The notes below the pieces were generated by a model that saw only the letters and a list, made by a program, of their open reading frames with translations, made no database searches and was not told the origin of the DNA. Shown here piece after piece: positions 35,542 to 45,229 of a stretch of 64,000 nucleotides of DNA. This DNA comes from Streptomyces sp. MNU76 (GTDB taxonomy: Bacteria; Actinomycetota; Actinomycetes; Streptomycetales; Streptomycetaceae): positions 372,001 to 436,000 of the forward strand of contig NZ_JAJKLK010000022.1 of NCBI RefSeq assembly GCF_020982545.1, in the 5' to 3' direction. Made by a program: the position numbers and the translations under genes. The stretch's first letter is position 1. Each line of letters starts with the position of its first letter.

Positions 35542-35821
35542 GTGTTCAACCCCCGTTGAAACGTTGCGAAATGAGCGCTGAAATGGCGAAAAGCCAGCAC
35601 ATTGCTGGCAGGTGCACGACACCCTAGCAGCGATTCGGCCACAGGCCGGGAGCAAGCGGTTGCGGGCAGCGCACGGGAGCCCGGCCCCTCCCCGCGAACG
35701 CCTGGAAGCGCGGCGGATCCCCGTACGGGCTTACGCCTGGGCGCACTTGAGGGAGTGGCGGCCGCGAGGGGCGTGAGCGAGGGAGTCGGGGCGCGACCCC
35801 GGCTCCCTCTGCCTACGGCAC

Positions 35822-38169
35822 TCAGCTCGTGCGCGCCGTCCCCGTCCCCTTCTCCGCGTCCAGGGCGTACACGCACCGGTCCTTGCTGCAGGCGTAGACG
35901 ACGCCGTCCTTGACGACCGGCGATCCGGTGATCTCCCCGCCCGTGGCGAGCTTCCACCGCAGCCGGCCGTCGTCGGCCTTCAGGGTGTAGAGGAGGTGGT
36001 CGGTGGAGCCGAAGTGGATGCGGCCCTCCGCCACCGACGGGGCGCCGACGATCTCGCCCCCCGCCTGGAAGCGCCACTTGGGCGTTCCCGTGACCGCGTC
36101 CAGGGTGTAGAGGCCCTTGCCGCTGCCGACGTGGACGTGCCCGGCGGCCACCAGCACGGGCTCCAGCGAGGAGCGGGACTCCGTCGCGATGCGCCAGCGG
36201 TCACGGCCGTCGGTCGCGTCGAGGGCGTAGACCGTGCCGAGGTAGTCGGCGAGGTAGACACCGCCGCCCGTGACGGCGGGACCCGGCGCGAACGTGGGGG
36301 CGGACAGGAACACCGCCGGGGCCTCGAAGTGCCAGCGGACATGGCCGCCGGCGATGTCGACGGCGAGGACGCGGCTGCCGGCGGCGATGTAGACGTAGCC
36401 GTCGGAGGCCGGGGTCAGCCGCACCGGGACGCCGCCGCAGGAGGCCGCGTCGCCGATCGGGTACGACCAGCGCTCCTCGCCCGTGCGGGCCTCCAGCGCG
36501 CGCAGCCGGGCGTCCTTCCAGACGTACACCGTGCCGTCCTGGACGACCGGCCCGGCCTCCGGGGTCTCGAAGTCGGTCTGCGCGCCGGTGAGCTCCCACA
36601 GCTTCTGGCCGTTGGACGCCTCCCAGCCCTGGACGCCGCCGCCCCGGGTGGCGGTGACCACCGTGCCCCGGTCGGCCTTCAGCGAGTACACCCAGGCTTC
36701 CGTGGACAGCCGCCACAGGTCGGCGCCCTCGCGGGCGTCGAGCGCGAAGAGGGTCGGGCCGTCGGAGGCGTGGATACGTCCGTCCGCGACCGCCATCGAC
36801 CAGGCGACGTCCCGGGTCTTGAAGCGGCGGCGCCCGGTGCCCACGTCCAGGGCGTGCACCTCGAAGGAGGTGACGTAGACGAGGTCGTCGGCGACGGACG
36901 GGGTGCCCCACACGTCGTTCGACATGCGGAAACGCCAGGGGCGCCAGCCGGAGGCGGCCGGTTCCGGGCGGGCGGGGCCACGGCGGGCGCGGGTCGGCGC
37001 CGTTCACTCCGGCGCGCGGCCGGGACCAGGACGCGGCGAGACCGGCCTCGGGCGGGGGCGCCTTCACGGCGGCGGCGCGGGCGTCGGCGACACGCGGACC
37101 GGGCCCGATGGGCACCTGACCGCCGCGAGCCGCACCGGCCCGGTGTCGGGGCGCCGAGCCCGACGGGCGCGGGGTCGTACGAGGGCGGGGCGGCGCTGCG
37201 GGCGCGGGCGGGCCCGCCGCCGCTGCGGCCGCCGGAGGCCTGCTGGGGCTTGGCGGCGGGCCGTCCGCCCCGGCGGGTCTCGATCAGGCTGACCGCCTTC
37301 TCGGGCAGCCACGCCGACGCCGTGCCGCTGTCGTCCGAGCCGGAGCCGAACAGGTGGGGCGCGAGCTGCGCCTGGAGGTCCGCGGGGTTGGGGCGCGCGG
37401 TCGGGTCCATCTGCATACAGGACTCGATGAGGGGGCGCAGATCGTCCGGGAGCCCGGAGAGGTCCGGCCCCTCCCGCAGCAGCATGAACACGGTCTCGAC
37501 GGGGTTGGCGCCGTGGAACGGCGCGTGCCCGGTGGCGGCGAAGACGAGCATCGAGCCGAGCGAGAAGACGTCGCTCGCGCCGGTCACGCTCCGCGAGTCC
37601 TTCGCCTGCTCGGGCGACATGTACGCCGGCGTACCGACGGCGACGTTCGTCATCGTCAGACGCGTGTTCGACACCCCGGAGGCGATACCGAAGTCGATCA
37701 CGCGCGGCCCGTCCTCGACGACGAGCACGTTCGAGGGCTTCAGGTCACGGTGGACGAGTCCGGCGCCGTGGATGGACTGGAGGGCTTCGGCCACCCCCGC
37801 GGCGAACCAGCGGACGGCCTGGACCGGCATGGGCCCGCAGTCGTTCACTATCTCCTCGAGCGAGGGCGCGGGGACGTACGCGGTCGCCAGCCACGGCACG
37901 GCGGCACGCGGGTCGGCGTCGACCACGGCGGCCGTGTAGAAACCGGACACCGCGCGGGCCGCCTCGACCTCACGCGTGAATCGGACCCGGAAGAGCTGGT
38001 CCTCCGCGAGCTCGGTCCGCACGGTCTTGATCGCCACGCGCCGACCCGACGCCGAGCGCGCCAGATAGACCAGCCCCATGCCGCCGGCCCCCAGCCGTCC
38101 CAGCACTTCGAACGGCCCGATCCGCCGCGGATCGTGCTGCGTCAGCTGATCCACCACTTGCCCTGCCAC
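35822..38169 (-). CDS. Ser/Thr protein kinase with C-terminal PQQ beta-propeller, frameshifted linker
   Basis: The kinase domain is complete: RLGAGGMGLVYLARSASGRR, VAIKTV (ATP Lys), GLVHRDLKPSNVLVVEDGPR (catalytic loop), VIDFGIASG, VGTPAYMSPEQAKD. The propeller is in another frame: MSNDVWGTPSVADDLVYVTS, and blades such as TGGGVYLADYLGTVYALDAT and SGKGLYTLDAVTGTPKWRFQ. The Pro/Arg-rich linker at 36980-37160 changes frame at least twice. Restoring a G at about 37150 gives TPGPVRLAAVRCPSGPVR. No transmembrane helix is evident in the linker. The architecture is typical of actinobacterial kinases sensing a ligand through a propeller. A remnant of the same type lies at 4262-4832. Confidence 0.85.
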
Positions 38170-38506
38170 CTCCCCGTACGGACCGCGTCACCCACGTTGT
38201 GCGCGCGACCCCGTGCAGCGTCTCACCACCGCACCGCCATGGCGGCACGCACCCCGATTCTTCCTGCTACCGGGGGCAGGTTGCTAACCCGGGTGCGGAT
38301 CGGGGTGTCTCAGGACAAAACCACGTCGTCCGCCCCTCGGGAAGTGGGAGCCCGGATGGTGGGACTGCTCGGCGGGCGACGTACCACCGGCGCACAACCC
38401 CGTACGTCTTCCCGCCCACGGGTTTCTTCACTCCCCCCACGGCCGCAGGGGCGCAAACCGGCCGCAACATTTTCCGCAACGCGCAACTCAGTGGTCTTCC
38501 CGCTGG
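38170..38506. other. Intergenic region upstream of the kinase gene
   Basis: About 337 bp between the kinase start and the 3' end of the VOC gene, both on the minus strand. No gene is supported. It contains GC-rich inverted segments and presumably the kinase promoter, but no clear -35/-10 pair. Confidence 0.4.
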
Positions 38507-39382
38507 TCAGCCCTCGACCTCCGGGCCGTTCGCCGCGCGATCCCGCGCCGACCGCGTCTCGTCCTCGCGCTGGTCGTCCCCCCGCTGCCGCAGTTCGTCC
38601 GGGCGCTGTTCGGCCTGATCCGCCGCCTGCGGGGCCTCCCGCCGGCCGTTGCCGTCCTTCCGCTGGAGCAGCGCGAACGACGCCCCTTGATTGTCCGTGA
38701 CGACCGCCACATTTCCGTACGAGGTGTCGAACGGCGGCACCTGCACCCGGCCCCCGAGCCTGCTGACGGTCCCGAGCGCGGCCTCGCAGTCCTCCGTGCC
38801 GAAATGGACCAGGAAATGCGGCGGCATCTCCGCCGGGAAGACGTCCGTGAGCGTGGCCCGGCCGAAGTCGGGGGTGGCGTCCGGGCCGAAGAGGGCCTCG
38901 TGGAACAGATGGGCGTAGAAGGAGTTGGCCGCCTTGGTGTCGCGGGTGTAGAGCTCGGCCCACGCGAACGTGCCGGGCTCGTGGCGCCGGCCGAAGCCGG
39001 GGTGCGCGGCGGCCTGCCAGAGGCCGAAGACCGCGCTCTCCGGGTCCGTGGCGAGCGCGGCGGTACCGAGGCCGCCGACCGGGGTGGGCGGGGTGATCAC
39101 CTGACCGCCGGCCGCGACGATCCGGGCGGTGAGCGCGAGCGCGTCCTGGGTCGCGAAGTGGACTGTCCACACGGTGGGGAGGCGGCCGTCGGGTTTGGGC
39201 GCGAGGGCGGCGACGGGGGCGCCCTCGACGTGCGCCCACACCTCGTGCGCGCCGTCCCCGGGGGCCACCGCGAAGGTCCACCCGAAGAGTTCGCCGTAGA
39301 ACCGCTTGCCCGCTTCCACATCGGGCAACTGGGCGTCCACCCAGCAGGGGACGCCCTCGGGATACGGGGTCTCATCGGCCAT
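38507..39382 (-). CDS. VOC-family protein with two glyoxalase-like domains
   Basis: 291 residues. Domain 1: PCWVDAQLPDVEAGKRFYGE, LFGWTFAVAPGD, TAALATDPESAVFGLWQAAA. Domain 2: FAWAELYTRDTKAANSFYAH, LFHEALFGPDATPDFGRATL, VAVVTDNQGASFALLQRKDG. Each repeats the beta-alpha-beta-beta-beta unit typical of VOC superfamily enzymes and antibiotic-binding proteins. The last 45 residues are charged and disordered. Streptomyces genomes carry many such proteins, some described as hydroxylases. Monocistronic. Confidence 0.8.
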   Translation of the reverse strand: MADETPYPEGVPCWVDAQLPDVEAGKRFYGELFGWTFAVAPGDGAHEVWAHVEGAPVAALAPKPDGRLPTVWTVHFATQDALALTARIVAAGGQVITPPTPVGGLGTAALATDPESAVFGLWQAAAHPGFGRRHEPGTFAWAELYTRDTKAANSFYAHLFHEALFGPDATPDFGRATLTDVFPAEMPPHFLVHFGTEDCEAALGTVSRLGGRVQVPPFDTSYGNVAVVTDNQGASFALLQRKDGNGRREAPQAADQAEQRPDELRQRGDDQREDETRSARDRAANGPEVEG

Positions 39383-39499
39383 AGGGCCAAGCTAAAGGCG
39401 CACGTGACAGCGCGCGCGCCGGGCGCGTCCGCTCGCGTGCGGTGGCCTCCGGCTGGGGCGCCTGAGAACTCGGGGGTACGGATGCGCTGGCGGCCGCGG

Positions 39500-39705
39500 G
39501 TGAGTGGGGGTTGCTCGCGCAGTTCCCCGCGCCCCTGGAAAGGGGCCTGCGGCCCTTTCAGGGGAAAAGCAGGGGCGCAGCCCCGCTTTTCAGGGGCGCG
39601 GGGAACTGCGCGACCAGCCCCCACCGGCCGGACGCTTGGGGTCGAAGGGGCGCAGCCCCTTGGTGGGGGCACCTCCCGCTCGAGCGAAGCCGAGGTGGGG
39701 GGACG
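39500..39705 (+). repeat. Cluster of intergenic palindromic repeats
   Basis: Contains GCGCAGTTCCCCGCGCCCCT, then its near complement GGGGCGCGGGGAACTGCGCG, then GGGGGCACCTCCCGCTCGAG with AAGCCGAGGTGGGGG. Two REP families lie side by side in the gap between the VOC and TetR genes. They can form large hairpins. Confidence 0.75.
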
Positions 39706-39825
39706 GGTAGGGGCGGCGGGGCGAAGAAAATGGCCAAGCCACCCTCCCCACCCCGAACCCCTTGGTGAGGCCCACACTCCCCATTTGCACTCGGCCGAAT
39801 CGCGCTCCGATCACCCCTCGGTAAG

Positions 39826-39840
39826 CTGACGGCATGACAG
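39826..39840. promoter_or_regulatory. Imperfect operator over the TetR start codon
   Basis: CTGACGGCATGACAG: left half-site perfect, right half-site GACAG instead of GTCAG. It overlaps ATG 39834, which would suit autorepression. It is weaker than the other copies. Confidence 0.5.
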
Positions 39841-40481
39841 GACAAGTGCGTACCGTCGACGGCCGCGTGGCCGGCCGACGAGGGCAGGCGACCCGGCAGA
39901 AGCTGCTCGACTGCCTCAGCGAGATGCTCAGCTCGTCGCCCTACCGGGACGTCAAAGTCATTGATGTCGCCCGGAAGGCGGGCACTTCACCCGCGACCTT
40001 CTACCAGTACTTCCCGGACGTCGAGGGCGCCGTCCTGGAGATCGCCGAGCAAATGGCCACCGAGGGCGCCACGTTGACCCGCCTCCTCGAAGGCCGCTCC
40101 TGGGTCGGCAAGGCCGGCTGGCAGACCGCCCAGGAACTCGTCGACGGATTTCTGGAGTTCTGGCGCAAGAACGACGCCATCCTCCGCGTCGTCGACCTGG
40201 GCGCCGCCGAGGGCGACAAACGCTTCTACAAGATCCGCATGAAGATCCTGAACTCGGTCACCAACTCCCTCTCGGGCACGGTCGCCGAGCTCCAGGCCAA
40301 GGGCCGCGTCGACAAGGACGTGAACCCGGCGGCCCTCGCCGGTTCCCTCGTCGCCATGCTCGCCTCGGTCTCCGGCCACCAGAAGGGCTTCCAGACCTGG
40401 GGCGTGAAGCAGGCCGAACTGAAGCCCAACCTGGCCCTGTTGGTCCACCTGGGCATCACCGGCAAGAAGCCCACCAAGTAG
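39834..40481 (+). CDS. TetR-family regulator, candidate master repressor of the regulon
   Basis: 215 residues. The N-terminal HTH reads RGQATRQKLLDCLSEMLSSS, PYRDVKVIDVARKAGTSPAT, FYQYFPDVEGAVLEIAEQM, a standard TetR DNA-binding domain. The ligand-binding part contains FLEFWRKNDAILRVVDLGAA and FYKIRMKILNSVTNSLSGTV. It lies in the middle of the catabolic region, is the only TetR gene in the window, and has a partial copy of the shared operator across its start. That it binds CTGAC-N5-GTCAG is inference. A likely inducer would be a CoA thioester, as for other TetR repressors of lipid or steroid catabolism. Confidence 0.85.
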   Translation: MTGQVRTVDGRVAGRRGQATRQKLLDCLSEMLSSSPYRDVKVIDVARKAGTSPATFYQYFPDVEGAVLEIAEQMATEGATLTRLLEGRSWVGKAGWQTAQELVDGFLEFWRKNDAILRVVDLGAAEGDKRFYKIRMKILNSVTNSLSGTVAELQAKGRVDKDVNPAALAGSLVAMLASVSGHQKGFQTWGVKQAELKPNLALLVHLGITGKKPTK

Positions 40482-40630
40482 CCAGGAGCCCCCGGGCACG
40501 CCCCCGGACGCGATTCCTGTCACGCAGACGGCACCCTCACCCGAGGAGTGCCGCCTGCCGCGTTCACGGGACCGACCCCTCAGCGCTCGACCGCCCTCAG
40601 CGCTCGACCGCCCTCAGCACTCGGCCGCCC

Positions 40631-41143
40631 TCAGCGGCGCACGATCCGGAACACCCGTATCTCCCGGTCCACCCGGGCCTGATACGTCGAGTACGGCGGC
40701 CAGAACCGCAGCAACTCCTTCCACACCGCGGCCCGTTCCTCACCCGCCAGCAGATGCGCGGTGACGGGTATGTCCTGCCCCTTCCAGTTGATCTCGGCGT
40801 CGGGGTGGGCCAGCAGGTTGGCGCTCCAGGCGGGGTGGCCGGGGCGACCGAAGTTCGACCCCACGAGGACCCAACTGCCGCCCCCGTCCTCGGGCATACA
40901 GGCCAGCGGCGTACGACGCGGCACCCCGCTGCGCGCACCGGTCGCGGTCAGCACGACCCCGGGCAGCAACTGAGCACTGAGCAGCACCCGCCCCCGGGTG
41001 ACCCGGTGCACCGCCCGGTCCAGGGCGGGTATGACGTGCGGCGCGAGCCGGGCGAACGCGGGTGCCGAGGACACCTTCTGCACCAGCCGTACGCCCATGT
41101 CCTTGATCCCCGCGGTCATCCCCGCCGCACCTCTCGAAGCCAT
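40631..41143 (-). CDS. Deazaflavin (F420)-dependent nitroreductase/quinone reductase family
   Basis: ATG 41143 has GAGGAGGTG upstream. 170 residues: VVLTATGARSGVPRRTPLAC, WVLVGSNFGRPGHPAWSANL, LAHPDAEINWKGQDIPVTAH, RFWPPYSTYQARVDREIRVF. This is the Ddn-type split-barrel pattern (TxGRxSG, N-x-G, HPAW-x-NL). It would use F420H2 to reduce quinones or nitro/enone groups. It follows the damaged acyl-CoA dehydrogenase and probably belongs to that transcript. The open frame extends upstream into the dehydrogenase because of frameshifts there. Confidence 0.85.
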   Translation of the reverse strand: MASRGAAGMTAGIKDMGVRLVQKVSSAPAFARLAPHVIPALDRAVHRVTRGRVLLSAQLLPGVVLTATGARSGVPRRTPLACMPEDGGGSWVLVGSNFGRPGHPAWSANLLAHPDAEINWKGQDIPVTAHLLAGEERAAVWKELLRFWPPYSTYQARVDREIRVFRIVRR

Positions 41144-41358
41144 CAGCCCCGCACCTCCTCGCGTACGCCCCGCCCGTCGAGCTCCCGCCCGCCGGGGCCC
41201 GTCCACCGGCACCCTGGCCGTCACGTTCCCTGCCTCCACGTTCCCTGCCCTCACGGTCCCGGCCGTCACCGTCGGAGCCGCTGCGGCCACGGCCGTCCCG
41301 GTGCCGCTCCTCGTGCCCCCGCCCCTCGCCCGCGAAAACGCCCGCCACGTCGGCCGCC

Positions 41359-42557
41359 CACCCCGCAGCCGGTGCACCGGCCCGAAGAGCAGTTCGTCCC
41401 CGGCCGCCCGCTTGAAGTACAGCTGTGCCTCGTGCTCCCAGGTGAACCCGATCCCGCCGTGCAGCTGGATCCCTCCCCGGCGGCCACCCGCAAGGCCTCC
41501 AGGGCCTGGGCGAGCGCCAGCCCACCGACCCGCTCGCCACCCCTTCACCGCCCCGACCCCCACTCCGAGGAGGCCGCGGCAGCCCAGGCCGCGTAGTACG
41601 CCGCAGACCGGGCCGCCCGCACCCGTACGTACACCTCCGCGAGCCGGTGCTTCACCGCCTGGAACGACCCGATCGGCCGCCCGAACTGCTCCCGCTGCAT
41701 CACATGGGCGACCGTCCGCTCCAACACCCGGTCGGCGGCGCCCACGGCCTCCGCCGCGAGCACGGCGGCCGCCGCGTCCCCGATCCGAGCCAGGGCGCCC
41801 GGCACGTCAACCTCATCGCCGTCACCCAGCAACTCGCCCCGCACATCGCGTAGTTGGAGCCTAGCCACCGGTCGCGTCTCGTCGACGCAGGTCTGCCGCA
41901 CGCGCACGACCCCGGCGTCGCCCCCACACCGTCCCCGCCCTCCCCTCTCCCCACCCGTACCGCGAACAGCAGCGTCCGCGAGCGGGCGTACCCCCCGGCG
42001 TGCGCGGCGACGACCAGCAGTCCGGCGCTGTGCCCGTCGAGGACCTGCCCGGCCTCCCCGTAGAGCCGCCACCCGTCCCCGTCCCGGCGCGCCTGGACGC
42101 CGCCGGCCCGACCGCCGCCGGACCACGCGCCCCTGTTGTCCCCGGTCAGCGCCAGTGCGGTGGAGAGGGCGCCGCCCGCTACCACGAGGGCGGCGGTGAG
42201 CCGGCCGGAGGCGAGCAGGGGGAGCAGCTCGGCACGCTGCCGCTCGCTGCCGAGGGCCAGGACCAGAGGGGCGACGAGAACCGAGGTGGACAGCAAGGGG
42301 GAGGGGGCCAGCGATCTCCCCACCTCCTCACCCACCAGGGCGAGTTCGGTCATCGAGCACCCGATACCGCCGTACGGCTCGGGAAGTGCGAGCCCTGGCA
42401 GCCCGAGCTGGTCGGAGAGGGCGGCCCACAGCGCGCCGTCGTGCCCCGCCTCCGTCCGCACGGCGGCCCGGACCTCCTCCGGACCACAGCGCTTGAGCAG
42501 CAACTCCCTCACGGTGCGCCGGATCTCCTCCTGCTCGGCGGTGAAGCGGGCATCCAT
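41359..42557 (-). CDS. Acyl-CoA dehydrogenase, at least three frameshifts
   Basis: The N-terminus FTAEQEEIRRTVRELLLKRC and LGLPGLALPEPYGGIGCSMT is in frame. Missing bases then occur near 41925 (a sixth G gives DGVGGDAGVVRVRQT) and near 41545-41480 (GEG restored before IQLHGGIGFTWEHEAQLYFK). The middle frame carries RVLERTVAHVMQREQFGRPI and GSFQAVKHRLAEVYVRVRAA. The C-terminus is FGPVHRLRG, and its stop is not clear. These parts make a normal ACAD of about 370 residues oxidising an acyl-CoA with FAD. Operator at 42599-42613. Confidence 0.75.
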
Positions 42558-42598
42558 GGACGGCCCCCTTTCCGTTCCCCCAGCTACGCTCTCCGTAT

Positions 42599-42613
42599 CT
42601 GACGGTCCGTCAT
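42599..42613. promoter_or_regulatory. Operator, acyl-CoA dehydrogenase side
   Basis: CTGACGGTCCGTCAT, one mismatch in the right half-site. It is 42 bp upstream of ATG 42557. Confidence 0.7.
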
Positions 42614-42732
42614 ATTAGGCCGGATCCCCACCGAAGCACAGGGTCACCGCACGGCGTCATCGGACGCAGTCATCGGACGCAGTCACCACCCGAAGTCACC
42701 GCACAGGTTCCGCAGGTTCACTGACCCCAGAT

Positions 42733-42747
42733 CTGATGTACCGTCAG
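42733..42747. promoter_or_regulatory. Operator, thiolase-like (42752) side
   Basis: CTGATGTACCGTCAG within ATCTGATGTACCGTCAGAT. It ends 4 bp before ATG 42752, so the transcript is probably leaderless or very short-leadered and the site overlaps the transcription start. Confidence 0.7.
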
Positions 42748-42751
42748 ATTC

Positions 42752-43918
42752 ATGAGCCGACGAAACGTCGCGATCGCCGGCGTCGCGCTGTCCGACTGCG
42801 GCCGGGTGGACGACGCGACCCCGTACGCGCTCCACGCGCAGGCGGCCCGCAGGGCCCTCGCCGACGCGGGGCTGGACCGCACCGCGATCGACGGCCTGGC
42901 CTCGGCCGGCCTCGGGACGCTGGCCCCGGTGGAGGTGGCGGAGTACCTGGGCCTGCGGCCCACCTGGGTGGACTCCACGTCCGTCGGGGGCTCGACCTGG
43001 GAGGTGATGGCGGCGCACGCGGCGGACGCGATCGCCGCCGGGCACGCGAACGTCGTCCTCCTCGTCTACGGCTCCACGGCCCGCGCGGACATCAAGGCGG
43101 GGCGCCGGACCGGCACCCTCTCCTTCGGGACGCGCGGCCCCCTCCAGTACGAGGTCCCCTACGGGCACACCCTGATCGCCAAGTACGCCATGGCCGCGCG
43201 CCGCCACATGCACGAGTACGGCACGACCCTGGAACAGCTGGCCTCGGTGGCCGTACAGGCCCGGGCGAACGCGGCGGCGAACCCCGAGGCGATGTTCCGC
43301 ACCCCGATCACGGTCGACGACGTGCTGTCGTCCGCCCCGATCGCCGACCCCTTCACCAAGCTGCACTGCTGCATCCGCTCCGACGGGGGCGCGGCGGTCG
43401 TGCTGGCGGCCGAGGAGTACGTACGGGACTGCCGGCCGACGACACCCGTCTGGATCCTCGGCACCGGCGAGTACACCTCCCACACGACGATGTCCGAGTG
43501 GCCCGACTTCACCGTCTCCCCGGCGGCGGTCAGCGGGCGCCTGGCCTTCGAACGCGCCGGAGTGCGCCCCGCCGAGATCGACTTCGCCGAGATCTACGAC
43601 GCCTTCACGTACATGACCCTCGTGACCCTGGAGGACCTCGGGTTCTGCGCCAAAGGAGAGGGCGGGGCGTTCGTGGAGAAGGACCGCCTGACGCTGACCG
43701 GCGACCTCCCCGTCAACACCGACGGCGGCGGCCTCTCCGCCCAACACCCCGGCATGCGCGGCCTCTTCCTCCTGGTGGAGGCCGTACGCCAACTACGCGG
43801 CGAGGCGGGATCCCACCAGATCCGCACCCCCACCGGCGCCCTGCCAGGCCTGGCCGTCGCCTCGGGCACGGGTGGCTGGTTCTGTTCGTCAGGGACGGTG
43901 GTGCTGGGACGGGGGTGA
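42752..43918 (+). CDS. Thiolase-fold lipid-transfer/aldolase-like protein lacking the nucleophilic Cys
   Basis: 388 residues: NVAIAGVALSDCGRVDDATP, STSVGGSTWEVMAAHAADAI, EYGTTLEQLASVAVQARANA, AEIYDAFTYMTLVTLEDLGF with CAKGEGG, and VNTDGGGLSAQHPGMRG. At the position where thiolases have the nucleophilic Cys (SCA in the 32646 protein) this one has STW, while GFCAKGEGG is kept. That favours an Ltp2-like aldolase or carrier role rather than thiolysis. Its DUF35 partner could be the 33822 or 46750 protein. Operator directly upstream. Confidence 0.8.
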   Translation: MSRRNVAIAGVALSDCGRVDDATPYALHAQAARRALADAGLDRTAIDGLASAGLGTLAPVEVAEYLGLRPTWVDSTSVGGSTWEVMAAHAADAIAAGHANVVLLVYGSTARADIKAGRRTGTLSFGTRGPLQYEVPYGHTLIAKYAMAARRHMHEYGTTLEQLASVAVQARANAAANPEAMFRTPITVDDVLSSAPIADPFTKLHCCIRSDGGAAVVLAAEEYVRDCRPTTPVWILGTGEYTSHTTMSEWPDFTVSPAAVSGRLAFERAGVRPAEIDFAEIYDAFTYMTLVTLEDLGFCAKGEGGAFVEKDRLTLTGDLPVNTDGGGLSAQHPGMRGLFLLVEAVRQLRGEAGSHQIRTPTGALPGLAVASGTGGWFCSSGTVVLGRG

Positions 43919-44004
43919 GCGGCCGGGAACAGGCGGCGGAGCCGGGTTGCTGTAAGTGACTCGGCAGGTGTGAGAACGCCCCCAGGCATTCCGGAGGAAG
44001 TGAC

Positions 44005-44430
44005 ATGGCACTGTCCCGCAAGGAGCGCGAGGAGTTTCTGGCCGAGGCCCATGTGGCCGCGTTGGCGGTGGACGCGGGGGACGGACGGGCCCCGCTCACG
44101 GTGCCGATCTGGTACCAGTACGAGCCCGGCGGCGACATCTGGGTCATGACCGGCCGGGACTCCCGCAAGAACCGGCTGATCCAGGCCGCCGGACGCTTCA
44201 CCCTGATGATCGACCGGCTGGAGCCCACCATCCGCTACGTCTCCGTCGAGGGCCCCGTCACCGGCACGACCCCCGCCACCCTCGACGCCCTCCGGGAGAT
44301 CTCCGCCCGCTACCTCCCGCCCGAGAAGGTCGACGGCTACGTGGACTTCTCCTCCGCCAACCACGGCGAACAGGTCGTCATCCACATGCGCCCCGAACGG
44401 TGGGTCTCGTCCGACCTGGGCACGGTGTGA
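44005..44430 (+). CDS. Pyridoxamine 5'-phosphate oxidase-like split-barrel protein
   Basis: 141 residues from ATG 44005 with GGAGGAAG upstream. LSRKEREEFLAEAHVAALAV, PLTVPIWYQYEPGGDIWVMT, GRDSRKNRLIQAAGRFTLMI, YVSVEGPVTG. This is the short PPOX family binding FMN or F420; actinobacterial members with the SRKxRxI motif are often F420-dependent. It lies 86 bp after the thiolase-like gene and 13 bp before the PdxH-like gene. Its specific substrate is unknown. Confidence 0.8.
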   Translation: MALSRKEREEFLAEAHVAALAVDAGDGRAPLTVPIWYQYEPGGDIWVMTGRDSRKNRLIQAAGRFTLMIDRLEPTIRYVSVEGPVTGTTPATLDALREISARYLPPEKVDGYVDFSSANHGEQVVIHMRPERWVSSDLGTV

Positions 44431-44443
44431 GACCGTCCCACCC

Positions 44444-45193
44444 ATGATCGAGCCCTCTGCCCGGCCCCAGCCGGAGCCCCGACCCCGGCAGCCCGAGCCT
44501 CAAGCCCAGGCCGCATCCGCCCCGTCCCAGCCGTCCGCGTTCGTCCAGGCGCTGCGCGGACTGCGCGTCTGGGATCCGCAGGTCAGCGCCCTGCCCCTGT
44601 TCGACCCGGCCACGGCCCCCGCCGAGCCGGTGCCGCTCTTCGCCGCCTGGTTCGGGGAGGTCGTGGCGGCCGGGGAGGTGGAGCCGCACACGATGTCGCT
44701 GGCCACAGCCGACGAGGAGGGCCGGCCGGACGTCCGTACGGTGATGCTGCACGACGTGGACGCGCGCGGCTGGCACTTCGCCTCCCACGCCGGAAGCCGC
44801 AAGGGCCGGCAGCTCGCGCACCGGCCGTACGCGTCCCTCGGCTTCTACTGGCCCCTCCTCGGCCGCCAGGTACGGGTGCGGGGCCGTGTCACGGTCGAGC
44901 CCGCCGAGGTCGCCCACGCCGACCTGCACGCCCGGTCGACGGGTGCGCTGGCCGCCGCCCTCGTGGGGCACCAGAGCGAGGTCCTGTCCTCGTACGAGGA
45001 GTTGGAGCGCGCGTCGGAGGCCGCCTGGGCACGGGCCGAACGGGAACCTGACGTGCCCGTGCCCTCCTGGACGGCGTACGTCGTGGAACCGGACGAGGTG
45101 GAGTTCTTCCAGGGCGACGCGCGGCGCCGCCACGTACGGCTCAACTACCGTCGGGCAAGCGGTGGTTGGAGCACTGAGCTGCTGTGGCCCTGA
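44444..45193 (+). CDS. Pyridoxamine 5'-phosphate oxidase (PdxH-like)
   Basis: 249 residues with a Pro/Glu-rich extension of about 30 residues. The PdxH core follows: EVEPHTMSLATADEEGRPDV, RTVMLHDVDARGWHFASHAG, SRKGRQLAHRPYASLGFYWP, LLGRQVRVRGRVTVEP. The C-terminal dimerisation part is FFQGDARRRHVRLNYRRASG. FMN-dependent oxidation of pyridoxamine/pyridoxine phosphate, or of a related substrate, is expected. R-x-LNYRR replaces the common RLHDR(I) ending, so it may be a divergent paralogue. It starts 13 bp after the preceding split-barrel gene. Confidence 0.8.
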   Translation: MIEPSARPQPEPRPRQPEPQAQAASAPSQPSAFVQALRGLRVWDPQVSALPLFDPATAPAEPVPLFAAWFGEVVAAGEVEPHTMSLATADEEGRPDVRTVMLHDVDARGWHFASHAGSRKGRQLAHRPYASLGFYWPLLGRQVRVRGRVTVEPAEVAHADLHARSTGALAAALVGHQSEVLSSYEELERASEAAWARAEREPDVPVPSWTAYVVEPDEVEFFQGDARRRHVRLNYRRASGGWSTELLWP

Positions 45194-45229
45194 GATCGCC
45201 GAGGGGCACGCGCGACCGCACGCTCGCCC

